Below, piece by piece: positions 31,502 through 43,859 of a stretch of 64,000 nucleotides of DNA (its first letter is position 1; every line of letters begins with the position of its first letter). Position numbers and translations under genes: made by a program. Source of the stretch: Siphonodentalium dalli (Eukaryota; Mollusca; Scaphopoda; Gadilida; Siphonodentaliidae); contig CP136066.1 of NCBI GenBank assembly GCA_032622095.1, positions 44,093,835 to 44,157,834 of the forward strand. Reading direction: 5' to 3'. Below the pieces are notes generated by a model that did not search any database, had not been told where the DNA came from, and worked only from the letters and a program-made list of their open reading frames with translations.

Positions 31502-34240
31502 GTTGTATTATTAAATTTTTGTTTCAAATTCAAATGTTTCTGAAATTAATAAAAGAAAAAACTTTTAATTAAAAGAAATTAATTAAAATCACAAGCTCGC
31601 AAAGTCGCACTCTCATGTACAGTAGTTGAATATCTATTGTATTCACACCTTTGTGATGTGAAGCCAGGTCGTTGTAAGACGAGAGGCAATGTATGACACA
31701 TTACGTAACCATTGAGTACTGCTAGTCTGTACATACAATTATCGGACAATGCATTTAGGAATTTTATCTTACAGCCTGCCTGATCAACAAAATATTACAT
31801 AACCAGTGTACAGATTAAGCGTTTTGATGATTAGTGTTTTAAACCAAATATTATTTGAAATGACTGGTCTGTTCATCGTCACCATTCAATCAACGCTCCC
31901 GTTACAAATTAAATTATGTTTTCATGGTACGATATTTCCGAAGTAAGAAATCCTTTCGTCACCTAACATCGTTGGAACTGTCAATCTATTCAAATCTTTT
32001 GAATAAGCTTTTCGTCTCCATGCTTTCCGTCTCCATTTGGGGTGAAAAAAAGTTTGACCAAATGAAATTTTTATTAGCCAATTTTGAAAAAAGATTGGCC
32101 ATTGGCCAATTTGGCCACCGACAGTGCAAACACTGCTCTCTAGCTTGGCCACCATATTACCTGTTACATACGGAAACCTTTTAAATTTGAAATAGTTTGA
32201 GAAACATCCTAACGAACAAAACAAATATGGATCAAATGTAATTCTGGGGGGTGCACGTTGACCGACCTTGTTCCCGGACTAAAATTCCAATTTTCATAAT
32301 TTTCTGGCATGTTTTTTTTTGCATTTGTTTACTTAAATATAAAGAATTTCCCTACATGTTATGTTATTGTGTGATCATATTTAGCGATCAGGGAACTCGA
32401 AGCAGCTTTTGTAGTCGGCAGATTTGTTTACTAACAAGATTCCAATTTTTTTAAAGCCATAAATATGATGCCCCTAGTTCAAAGAGCTGTAGAAAATTTC
32501 CCCCAAAGTGCTTTCAAAAACAGCTTATTACCTATTTGTTATAGGTTCGCTTCAAAATCAAGTCTAAATGACTAGACTATTATAGTGGCCTCCATTTCAT
32601 AGCTAGTGTCAAGTTAGTCGGTTTCAGGTTTATATGGGAGGGGGTGATGTGGTGTCATGTCAATGCTCTAGTTGACCAAATTCCGACACACATACCAACG
32701 TTAGACAATACATTATTTGAAATGAAAAATTGCATCATAGAATATCATTTGGGTTAGCCTACATAGAACAGTTATATGTCATATTCTCTCCGAATTCCAA
32801 GATGTCCTGTTAAGATTCAGACCTGTGAGATTACTTTGTTTGTTGTAAGTAATAATTATCCTAATATTTCCGCCACATAGAACAAGGTGGCCATTCTAAT
32901 AAATTTCAGTTCAATGGTGTCCTATGTACCAAAATATGCACCCAACCTGCAGTATTCTTCACAAAAACATGATTACATTAAATTTACGATTTGTGATGCC
33001 GATTTATTCTATTAAAGGAATGATTTTCCAATCGGATATTGTTAGAAGTATATCCATAGTCTTAATAGTTGACCCGCATCGGAGATTCAAACTTAAAATA
33101 TAAAACATGGACTTAGGAGAACCTGGAAATCAGGTCGCGATATATGTACCTTAGACAATACCAATATATATAAGGTAGTAAAGCTATGAAAACCAATTAT
33201 GATTAAAGGGGTATCAATAAACATGGGTAAACAATGAATGTTAGTAATAGAATATAATTAAAGAAATCTTTATTGCATGATAATGTTTTAACGACAACTA
33301 TCAGACGAAACTGGAAATATCAACAAATTAACATGGATTTAACCAACGGAAATAGAATGGAATAAGAAAGTAATACTACAATGAATATGGAATAAGAGAA
33401 CGAATGACAGGACATACACTTAATTAAACTAACGAATATACAACGAGAACGTAAAAACAATGATTATGCCATGAATTTATGCTCGTCTTTATATATAGTA
33501 TTATCAAATAGTATATTGGCATCTCTATAACAGCCATTTGTGTATAGTAACGCATTTAACTGAGTGTGTATATGTGAACACGATCGTTAATAGTTCATCT
33601 ACCGGATTATACGGATGGTGACTCAATTGTGAGTGCAAACAGGCCAATATTATGTGAGCGTTAACGCGATGTGGGCGTTACCATTAATAGACAAATTCAT
33701 AAAAATTCTTTGTGTCTTAAGAAATTTACAAACAAACCACGGGAAAGTTAATTTTGTGTTATTGATTCAAATTTTAGCATTTATAATATCCCGAAACTCA
33801 ATGTATACGGGTTTAAAATGAGTTTAGGACGCGGAGATCATGAAATGTTGGCGTTAACACCTGCACGAAAATAGGAAATCGGACGCGATTTTGAATTGCG
33901 AACGCGAAATTCTCATTATAAGCAAATCTTTCCGATTTTCGGTTTCTGTATTTGTCGAGATTTGCAGGTGGCATAGCTCCTTTGCTTATAATACTACATC
34001 GAAGTCGGTTGTATTTATTTAAAAAACGATGCCGAAGTAACGAGTCGAACTTTATTTACAGTTATTTTGATGTAGGGTTACCCTTCCGGTGACGTAGGTT
34101 CCAGGCCCTGGGTTTAATGTTTGTTGTGGTATGGTAAATAAACAGAGGATGGTTTTATGGTGTCAAATTTAACATTGCATTTTTAAGTTTTGCTTATTTG
34201 CCAAGACATGCCTGCATTTTATATATATATATATACGTAC
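31502..34240. other. No gene recognised
   Basis: Long AT-rich stretch. A 21-bp sequence, CAGGGCCTGGAACCTACGTCA, seen upstream of the candidate exon at 30130 recurs in inverse at about 34093-34113. Nothing else could be supported. Confidence 0.35.
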
Positions 34241-34772
34241 GTACCAGTCACTGTCGGATACCCGTTTAGGTTCGGACATTCCAAGATGGCGGCGCCCACT
34301 AAAGCCGATAAACGGTAAGTGTATTGATTGTCTCCAAGCAGCAATCAACGACATCTTTCGGTGATACACCTTGAAACAGTTATGTAGAAATTTGTATGCC
34401 CAACACATACGTAACAGGCATGTGAATTGTTGTATTTGGCGTGTCAAGTCGTCATAATTTTTCGAAATTTTATCGAGGCGGCGAAATGTTCGCTTTTTCG
34501 TATTTTTCTGGCCCTGGGCTCATTCATCCACAAATTTATGTATTGTTGTGGGTAGATTAGGTCACCACACATCTTTGGAATGCAAAACCGGCGATATTTT
34601 TATTGTCTAACTCCGAAAAACGACCTTTGAAAATTTCAAAATGTTCAGGTTCGGATTCGCAACATTCGCGATGATTTTGTTCAGGTTCAGACACAATTTT
34701 CGTTCAGGTTCGGACAAATTTGGTTCAGGTTCGGACAATTTTAGTTCAGGTTCGGACGCATCAAAACCTTAC
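34241..34772 (+). repeat. Left arm of a 0.53-kb inverted duplication
   Basis: It matches 37283-36758 in inverse with few differences. It contains, in order, AAGATGGCGGCGCCC, a splice donor, and near its inner end several copies of GTTCAGGTTCGGACAA. The two arms face each other across about 2 kb. Confidence 0.8.
34286..34314 (+). CDS. Candidate first exon in the left arm
   Basis: CCAAG-ATGGCGGCGCCCAC starts nine codons plus two bases (MAAPTKADK...) ending at ACG-GTAAGTG, a strong donor. The ATG overlaps a YY1 core. The same exon, with one synonymous change (GCC/GCA), is kept in the opposite arm. The gene is not identified. Confidence 0.4.
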
Positions 34773-36757
34773 CTATAAGTGACATGCCGAGGTGCAGTCG
34801 CGATCTTATTGTGCGTGTTATTACCGAACATGCATTGTTAATTTGTTATATCTAACTATGTCAGCTGAAATTTCCAAATATAGGTGGTAAATTCTCCGAA
34901 TTAATGGGATAAAAGCCACAGTTGAATATTCTCGAGCAATGTCTACTATAAACCAGCTAGTGGGAATTATTACATTTTACATATGAGCAACCGTGGTATT
35001 ATTACTTATCTTCTGAAATATCGGGGATACATGGATATTTGATACCTGGTTCTCGATTTTGAACCCCGAGGCGGAGCCAAGGGGTTTCAAAAAGAGACAT
35101 CCGGGTATTAAATCTCCTAGTATCCCACGATGTTGGCGGAGCTAACGATTTTGTCCCACACCAATAGCTACCATGTGGTGTGCTTTTTATAGGTTATCAG
35201 ATAAATTCACACCAATCAGCACCAATAAGAATAATTCAGTAGCAGATCTATCGATCCTGTTTTAGGTGACGTCAATTAAGCTCAGCGCGCTAGAACAATG
35301 TCAAGATTGGTGAAACTGCTAGTTCAAGGGTAATTCATAACCACGATGTTTCACGTGAGTTTATACACCCACTATCAAGAGTTACGGGGACATGGTGCAT
35401 GATTTAAACGTGACGTTGTTGTCAATCAGATTGTTAGTTACAACCCGGTGTGGGTACAAGCGTTGTTTGTTATATGTTTCCCTATGAAATAGCTGTAATT
35501 TTAAATGACATACGATGCGCTCTCTTTCGTCAGGACCTTGGCATGGATAATAATTTTTATCTCACTGTAGATACTTCTGTTTAAAAAAGGGTACACAATT
35601 ATTGACGCGTGTATTTTCAATGGAACTACGCGAAATTCCGCGGAAGACTGAAAATAGTTTATTACTGCGATAAGTTCTAAAGAAAAACATATGATCTCGT
35701 TTTATTACGTATTCAGTTATTTGTTAATTGGGTTTCTGTGTGTAATATTTAACCATTGGGTAGGCACTATTCTCTTAGGCGCATGAAGGAAATTTTCCAC
35801 CAAAATTTAGAGATGCTTAATTTGCCAACGGAACAGCTGATATTGTTTGCATAAGTTTCGCTACTTCGGCGTCTAAATTCTTGTTTCGATAAACAAATAC
35901 TTGTAGTTTTGCAGAATTGCTTACCATAAGCATAACATAAAGAGAACACATATGGTTTCTCGAATAATATATTCCTGAAATATCGCCGCTCGTGAAGATT
36001 CGCATATTGCAGGTATTATTCGGCAAACAATAGGTATTCTCTATGTTCGCATAGTGCTGAATCGACCGCAACATGTTCGGGCTCTAATTAATAGTCATGC
36101 ATAATAGTCGTTTGGCAAATGGTTAACTTGTAACTGGATTCAACATTTAGAAATGAGGCAAAACACATAAGGCTTATATTGAAAAGAATATGTTTCGTGT
36201 GAATACCCAAATATATCATCCAATTATTGATACAAAACATGGTATATATTGTCTATCTATCAGCAAGCATTTATGGGCAAATTGTGGGAACAGCTATATA
36301 ATCACATTCATCGTATAAGCAGTCTAACAAAATAGAGTTATTGTTCGTGGCTCGTTTCTGCGCTTTATGTCTGGGAATATATTGTTAATAGAGACTGGGG
36401 GTAGATACATCATTACACGGCTTGTTGATGGGGGATCGCCTCGGGGGATACAAGCATCTACCGGGGCATACCACACAGTATCCCCCTCAAAAAGCCGTGT
36501 AACTTATATTATGGACAGTTATCTGCTCATCTACGTGCGGCGACCTTCGTGGCATCGTATATGGATGTGGAGGGGAATCATGTGATCGCATACATCTCAC
36601 ACGCATAAAATAAGAAAGTCCGCCCAAATTATTCACGAGTGGGCTAAAACCATGCCTCGTGTTCCCCATTTATCGTTTCTTTTACGAATGGAAGATAACC
36701 AAATGCACAAATACGCAATAAGAACGCGACTGTACATCGGCGTGTCATTTTTATGCG
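34773..36757. other. Spacer between the inverted arms
   Basis: Apart from the hairpin at 35021-35128 and an imperfect inverted pair near 36411-36516 (TACACGGCTT / AAAGCCGTGTAA), no gene or repeat family is recognised. Confidence 0.4.
35021..35128. repeat. Foldback hairpin with GC-rich loop
   Basis: GGGGATACATGGATATTTGA...TTTTGAACCCC pairs with GGGGTTTCAAAA...TAGTATCCC. The tip is GAGGCGGAGCCAA. Similar tight hairpins are at 42273, 48108, 49853 and 52640. Confidence 0.65.
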
Positions 36758-37283
36758 AAGTTTTTGATGCGTCCGAACCTGAACCAAATTTGTCCGAACC
36801 TGAACGAAAATTGTGTCTGAACCTGAACAAAATCATCGCGAATGTTGCGAATCCGAACCTGAACATTTTGAAATTTTCAAAGGTCGTTTTTCGGAGTTAG
36901 ACAATAAAAATATCGCCGGTTTTGCATTCCGAAGATGTGTGGTGACCTAATATACCCACAACAATACACAAATTTGCGGATGCATGAGCCCAGGGCCAGA
37001 CAAATACGAAAAAGCGAACATTTCGCCGCCTCGATAAAATTTCGAAAAATTATGACGACTTAACTCGCCAAATACAACAATTCACATGCCGTCATGCGAA
37101 AAGCGTGTTACGTATGTGTTGGGCATACACATTCCTACATAACTGTTTCAAGGTGCATCACCGAAAGATGTCGTTGATTGCTGCTTGGAGACAATATATA
37201 CACTTACCGTTTATCTGCTTTAGTGGGCGCCGCCATCTTGGAATGTCCGAACCTAAACGGGTATCCGACAATGCCAGTGTCTC
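36758..37283 (-). repeat. Right arm of the 0.53-kb inverted duplication
   Basis: Inverse of 34241-34772, including the CCGAACCTGAAC repeats and the exon-like segment. The open frames in both arms (sharing LLRMCWAY and FHLHNCF-like words) lie antisense to the candidate exon and probably reflect shared ancestry only. Confidence 0.8.
37208..37236 (-). CDS. Candidate first exon in the right arm
   Basis: Minus-strand ATG at 37236, the same nine codons as 34286-34314, and donor GTAAGTG at 37207-37201. Both copies point inward. Preservation of start, frame and donor in both arms is notable, but the arms are similar enough that selection is not proven. Confidence 0.4.
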
Positions 37284-37689
37284 GTCTATAATTATAACCT
37301 ATACTCGAGATAAAATTCAAAAATGTTATTTGCGCTGTAGACTGCTATCGGTATATAATTCCCCGTAAGTTTAACTTCCAGCTAAACATCCCGGTGTCAT
37401 ATTTGGGTGAAATATATAAAATTGTACTTACTCGTTTGACTACGACTAATGAATTATAACAGCTATTTAATGGAATTACTTCATGCCGCCCAGTTTCTGT
37501 AAAAAAAAAAGAAGTTTTACCTAGTGAATTAATTTTGCGTTTGAGTGTGTATATTTCTAAAGAACATGCTTCGTCATCTTTTAAGTAGTCTGAGTGCTCC
37601 ATGCATGTGAAATCTATTAATACAAATTTTCTAAATTTCAGTGTAATTATAATGCCATTATAATTTTTATAGTGCAAAGCTCAACGCAG
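37284..37689. other. No gene recognised
   Basis: AT-rich stretch leading into the 83-bp tandem array. Confidence 0.4.
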
Positions 37690-38760
37690 ATGAAGGTCAG
37701 GCAAGTCCCAAGGGTTACTACTTGAACGCAGATAATCACCAGAAATAAAAACAATTCTATAAACTTCTGTAACGTCTGTCCCAAGGGTTACTACTGGAAC
37801 GCAGATAATCACTAGAAATAAAAACGATTTCTTAAACTGCTGTAACGTTTGTCCCGCTCTGTCCCAAGGGTTACTACTGGGACACAGACAACGATGAGAA
37901 ATAAAATCACCTCTATAAGATTCTGTAACGCTTGTATCGCTCTGTGCCAAGGGTTACTACTGGGACGCAGATAATCACTAGAAACAAAATCGATTTATTA
38001 AACTGCTGTAACGTTTGTCCCGCTCTGTCCCAAGGGTTACTACTGGGACACATACAACGATGAAAAATAAAATCACCTCTATAAGATTCTGTAACGATTG
38101 TATCGCTCTGTGCCAAGGGTTACTACTGGGACGCAGATAATCACAAGAAATAAAAACGATTCTATAAACTTCTGTAACGTTTGTCCCGCTCTGTCTTAAG
38201 GTTTACTATATTGGGACGCAGATAACGACGAGAAATAAATTAATTTCTGCAAGTTGCTGTAACGTTTGTCCCGCTCTGCCCCAAGGGTTACTACTGGGAC
38301 GCAGATAACGACGAGAAATAAAATCATTTCTACAAGTTGCTGTAACGTTTGTTCCGCTCTGTCCCAAGGGTTACTACTGGGACGCAGATAACGATGAGAA
38401 ATAAAAACAATTCTATAAACTTCTGTAACGTCTGTCCCGCTCTGTCCCAAGGGTTATTACTGGGACACAGACAACAATAAGAACTAAAATCGCCTCTATA
38501 AGATGTTGTAACGCTTGTATCGCTCTGTCCAGATAATCACTAGAAATAAAAACGATTCTATAAACTTCTGTAACCACTAGAAATAAAAACGATTCTATAA
38601 ACTTCTGTAACGTTTGTCCCGCTCTGTCCCAAGGGTTACTACTGCATGGGATGCAGGCTAAGACGAGAAATAAAGATAAAGATGAAAAATAAAAATATCT
38701 TCTATCAGCTTTTGTAACGCTTGTCCCGCTCTTTCCCTAGGCTTTCTACTTGGGACAAAA
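37690..38760. repeat. 83-bp tandem array, about 12 copies
   Basis: AAGGGTTACTACTGGGACGC starts at 37710, 37783, 37866, 37949, 38032, 38115, 38198, 38283, 38366 and 38449, with later copies broken by a partial duplication. The unit also carries CTGTAACGTTTGTCCCGCTC. Since 83 is not a multiple of 3, the minus-strand frames through it are not a repeat protein. It ends about 100 bp before recognisable LINE coding sequence. Confidence 0.9.
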
Positions 38761-38856
38761 ACATATCCCATAACTTTCTGCTCACGTTTCTTGCCATATA
38801 ATTATGTAGATCATTGTTTGCATTCTTCTAGAAAATGCATCAGACATAGAATGCAA

Positions 38857-41800
38857 TCCAGGGCCGAAGTATCCTTGTGGTACTTGTAAAAAACAAGTAA
38901 GAGCTTAAGATATGGGGTGAATTGTGACACTTGTCTGAAATGCTTCCATGGTGACTGTCAGGGCATATCATCCAGTGTGTACAGCAACGTCGATTATAGT
39001 AATATTTCTTGCCACTGTCTTATATGTGGATTGCCAAACTATTCTTCATCTTTTTTAAAACTCTCCTCAACCTGATATGTCATCGTCTGATCAGACTATC
39101 AATATTTCTAACAACATTCTCCTTGTAACCCCATTGCATCATCCTCGCCACTAATTCCACCACCTAATGTGTCGTATGACCATGCCATCGATGTTTCTAA
39201 CAACATCATCCCTGGTAACTCCATTGATTCATCATCACCATTAATTCCACCCCTTGATGGGTCTATGCAGAGTTTGGTTTCATCTTCATCCTCTTCTTCT
39301 GTCAGGAGGCTGGATTTAAACCGAAACGGCAAGCTAGACAGGTCACTCAGCTGTTTGACTATCAACTTCCAATATATCAAAAACAAAAAGGCCGACCTTG
39401 AAAGGTTACTTCACACATACAAGACAGACATTATTTTTGGTACAGAGACCTGGCTTGATGGGAATACTTCATTTTACGAATACTTTCCCAGTACACAATG
39501 GACTGTGTATCGGAAGGATATGCTCCCAAATTATCTATACAATCACATGGGGGAGTCCTGTTGGCCGTGACAAATAGTTTCATATCACAAGAAGACATAG
39601 AGCTACAGTCAGATTGTGAAATGGTATGGGAATGCGTGAATATTAAGAATTCACAAAAACTCACCATTGGCTCATTTGACAGACCACCTGAAGATAGTGA
39701 TTCTATGGAACAATTCAGTTCTTCCCTATATGGACTCCAGTCCTCCTCAAATGGTACAGTGATAATCAGTGGTGACTTTAACTTTCCTAACATAAACTGG
39801 GATGTCCCAGCTACCATTCCAGGCAGGTCAAATACAGGTCTACACGACGACTTTCTCGACATCATAAATGACCCCGGTCTCAGTCTAACACAGCTTGTAG
39901 ACAAGCCAACATGACCAGATAATACACTTGACTTAGTTCTTACAAACAAACCCTCTGTATTACATCATCTTGACACTCTACCCCCAATAGGAAATGCAGA
40001 CCATGATATTATCTACAGTGAGTTTGATCTGAGGAATAAAAGAATTAAACCTGCTCATAGGAAAATTTATCAATTCAAGAAAGCTGACTGGTCTGCTCTA
40101 GATCTAGACTTAAGGATGTTCCATGTATGTATGCATACCCTCACTGAAGATATAAACATCACCTGGGAAAACTTCAAATCATGTCTTCTGAAAACGGTAG
40201 ATAAGAACATACCATATAAACACCTCAAATCCAAAGATAAATTCCCCTGGATTTTTTAACCATCCACTAAAGAAAAGAATAAGGAGGGTGAATAAATTAC
40301 AGAAGAAAGCTAAACATACAGACAAATATAAGAAATTACAAGCTGAGCTACAGCGAGACATTCGCAAATCCTACTCGGAATATACATTAATGATCTTATT
40401 CTCCGCTTACCTATCGATGACGAGAACAGTGACACCAGTCCTCGTAAGAAAACACCCAAAAAACCCATTCTCTTATATTAAGGCTCTGAAGTCTGACAGC
40501 AATGGGATTTCTTGTATTCGAACAAATAGCATAACTGTAACAGATCCAGTTAGCAAAGCAAACGCTCTAAACTTACAGTTCCAGAAAGCCTTCTCTGAGG
40601 AAGACAATAAAAGTGCACCTGCACCGAATAAAGGTCCCTCACCATACCAAACCATGGCTCCAATTATAGTAAGTGAAAAGGGCATTGAAAATCTTCTGTT
40701 TAAGATAGATCCACACAAGGCTATGGGACCTGACAAGGTTCACGGGCAAATCCTAAAGACTCTACGGCAGACCATTGCACCAATATTAACATCAATCTTT
40801 AATCTCTCTCTGAAGACTGGGACAGTACCCCTTGATTGGAGAACTGCAATTGTTACACCAATATTCAAAAAGGGGACAAATCTGACCCAATCAACTATTG
40901 CCCAGTCTCTCTGACATGTATCATTTGTAAGATCCTCGAACATGTCATAGCAAGTAACATCACGCGTCATTTGGAAAAACAGAATATCGTGTACTACAAA
41001 CAACGCGGCTTTCGCTCTAAGAGATCATGTGAGACTCAATTAATTGACTTCACACAAGAGCTATACCACAACTACAACAAGGGATTAGAAACAGATATTA
41101 TTGTCATGGATTTCGCAAAAGCATTCGATAAGGTCCCTCACTCCAGACTGATCCACAAATTGAGTTATAACGGCGTTGATCTGCAAACTTCCTCATGGGT
41201 TTCTAACTTTCTCTCAAACCGCATACAGACAGTAGTTCTTGAAGGCCAAAGTTCTGATTGAAACTCCGTTAAATCTGGCGTACCCCAAGGTATATCACGG
41301 GGCCTATATTATTATTGCTGTACATAAATGACTTTCACGATTACATGAAACACAGCACTCTAAGACATATTTGCTGACGGCAGCACCATATACCGTACTG
41401 TCAAGAATAACAATGATGCAGTTGAACTACAAAATGACCTAAATGCAGATAGCCAATGGGAGAAAGACTGGCTCATGTCCTTTCACCCAAATAAGTGTAA
41501 TCTCCTCAGCATCTCTAGGCAAAAATCTCCAACAACTGCTACTTACTCTCTCAAAGGCCACACACTTAAAGAAGTCAAATCTGTAAAATACCTCGGACTT
41601 ACTATCCAAAATAACTTAAATTGGGATCAGCATATTGATCAGATAACATCAAATGGCAATATAGCACTTGGATTTTTAAAGAGAAACCTCAAAATATCAT
41701 CTATAGATATCAAGAACAGATCATATCAAGCACCCATCAGGCCCAAACTCGAATATAGCGCTATGATATGGGACCCACATCACAAAGGACAAATAGACAA

Positions 41801-42008
41801 AATAGAAAAAGTACAACGCCGCTCAGCCAGATATGTTTCAAACAGATTCCATAACATCAGTTCAGTCACCGAGATGCTTGACAACCTTCACCGACAAAGC
41901 CTACAAGAGAGACGACTTAAATCCAGACTCACTATGCTTTACAAAAATAATAACAATCTCGTCTTTTCTGATTCAAGCGCTGTACTCATCCCAAAATCCC
42001 AAAATTAA
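38857..42008 (+). pseudogene. LINE (CR1/jockey-like) with PHD finger, endonuclease and RT, broken
   Basis: Order: a PHD-like finger (NPGPKYPCGTC... then VNCDTCLKCFHGDC, frameshifted between); endonuclease (IIFGTETWLD, then VIISGDFNFPN and ADHDIIYSEF); then reverse transcriptase with GPDKVHGQILK, FAKAFDKVPH and SGVPQG, and a C-terminal thumb to the stop at 42006. The catalytic box reads FADG instead of FADD (41370-41381), losing an aspartate. Other lesions: frameshifts near 39540, 40275, 40870 and 41365; TGA at 39912 and 41259; TAA at 40257. An imperfect direct duplication (39085-39163, 39175-39258) lies between PHD and endonuclease. The layout fits CR1-like LINEs of marine invertebrates. Dead copy. 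Confidence 0.85.
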
Positions 42009-42272
42009 GTCCAAATAAATCGAAAAAGTGAAAACGACTGGACATAGGAGGTATGGAATGATACGCCACGATTTCGCATCTAATACCAAACCGTGCTTTA
42101 TATTATTTTTGACTTGCGATCTTGACGCGAGCATGCGCAGTCCAACTATCGGTTACTTCCTACGACGGAAATCTTTCCACTTACACTTGAATCGTAGTCG
42201 TCTGAACGTTCATTTAGTTATGCGATTATTTAATAAAATAAGCTTGCGCAAAATGCTGCACATATAAGAAAT

Positions 42273-42411
42273 GAACGGCGGTTTCAATGTGGTCATGGGA
42301 TTTTGACCGCGAGAAAAATTCAGCAAAATGCATGAACCCCGAAGGGGTTCATGCGGAGTTTGCTGAATTTTTATCGCGGTCAAACCCATGACCACGTTGA
42401 ATCCGCCGTTT
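42273..42411. repeat. Foldback hairpin with CCCCGAAGGGG tip
   Basis: AACGGCGGTTTCAATGTGGT through GCATGAACCCC pairs with GGGGTTCATGC through CCACGTTGAATCCGCCGTT. The arms are about 65 bp. Confidence 0.8.
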
Positions 42412-42728
42412 ATTATTTATATTTATATACTTAAATTCATTATCAACTAGGATTGTCTGTCTTTCCCACTATTTATTCATCTTTAAATGAACGCCTGGAG
42501 TTCAGTTCGGACAGTTCGAATCTTCGCTTTTTAGAAAACCAAACATTGTGAGAATCCGTTGACGGAGAGCGGAAAAACGCAATTTCACAGTAAAGTATAC
42601 ACATATGACGAAATGTCTTGTTTAGCTTGTACTGAATATAGACGTGTTGATTTCAAGAATGATAATATCTGAAACTAACAATGAAAGTTTTGGTTGTGGA
42701 TGATTAGAAATTGACAACACGCCGTTCC

Positions 42729-42989
42729 ACCATAATGATATATTCGTGGGTTGTGTAATCAGAGGAGATGAGTTTTAGGTGCAGGGTAACTGATAACCTC
42801 ATTCCGCGGTTTAATTGATACAAGTCAAAGTTATGGAGGTGTATTCCATATACATGGACCTTTTGAATATTCATGATTCCACATATGGAATTCATGAATA
42901 TCCAAAAGCTCCATAATTATATGGATTCATGAATATTTAAAAGTTCTATATATGGAATGCACCTCCAGAACTTTGACCTGTAGCACTTT
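42729..42989 (+). repeat. Foldback repeat, interrupted by LINE-2
   Basis: ATAATGATATATTCGTGGGT through CCTCCAGAACTTTGACCTGT is nearly identical to 49170-49428. There the sequence runs on into AAACCGCGAGACTGGGGCCG. Here it breaks off after TAGCACTT and the LINE begins, marking the LINE's 5' junction near 42990. Confidence 0.75.
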
Positions 42990-43018
42990 TCAACCAAGAT
43001 ATCACATCAAAGAAAATT

Positions 43019-43636
43019 ATGGATGACTCTCAAAATTTATATACCCCAACCCACACTGTACCAAGATCCAAATCTCCCTCCCCAGATAAATCTCAACTAG
43101 ACACATCACAAGTAGTAACGTGTATTCAACCTTTGCGTGGATCCAACGAGGACACAAGTGTGAATAGTATTGACTGTGAAGATGAATTTATCTCGAAATC
43201 ACGACACTCATTACAGGGAGCTACTCAGTTCGATGCCAACATAAAGTATAACGGAGATACTGCGACAAACAGCTCACCCACAGGAGACGTCAATGGTCAA
43301 CATAAAAACGATAAACTTGAACACCAAAGCAATCAACGTCGCCGACGGAATGCAGAACCCATAAAAACAGAACGATTTTACTTAGGGAACATCAGTAATG
43401 ATTTAGATCGACGCACCATTGAACGTTACCTTATCCGTAGAGGCGTCAAGTTCTCTAGTGTTCGTTTGTATTATAGTGAAGCGAAAGATAAGTCGTAAGC
43501 AAGAGTCAATGTATGCAACGAGCATGTTGATATGATCACAGAGTCTTTCTTTTGGCCAAAGGGGTCATTCTGTCGTCCCTGGCTGTCTGAGTATGCTTAT
43601 AGCAAATACATCACTTCAAAACGTGAGAAATGGTAA
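43019..43636 (+). pseudogene. LINE-2 ORF1 (one in-frame stop)
   Basis: The frame starts at ATG 43019, 30 nt after the inferred 5' end of the element. The first 115 residues are polar and low in structure. The C-terminal part has ERFYLGNISNDLDRRTIERY, a possible RRM-like fold, and after the TAA at 43496 continues in frame as ARVNVCNEH...ESFFWPKGSF to a TAA at 43634. The pattern FYLGN...FWP...RPW is one I associate with ORF1 proteins of invertebrate LINEs that bind the element RNA. The single TAA is the only lesion seen. Confidence 0.6.
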
Positions 43637-43859
43637 TCACTTTCGTTGGAGTTCGTGTCTCATACTTGAAGCAAATCGGTTATAACAGAGTATCTTTTAA
43701 GTAATACAGTTGGATAGTTACTGTTTGTTTTCATGCTATATATTTTCTTATGCTCGATATGTTTTTGTCTTTATAACACACCAAATTTTACATGAATATT
43801 TGAATTGCTATTAAGCACAACTTTCTAAATGTACGCACTTCATTTTGTGTGCGTCATTT

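Noticed and set aside
37681-38450. Minus-strand repeat protein VICVPVVTLG
   Set aside because: The 83-bp unit shifts frame at each copy, so no continuous protein exists.
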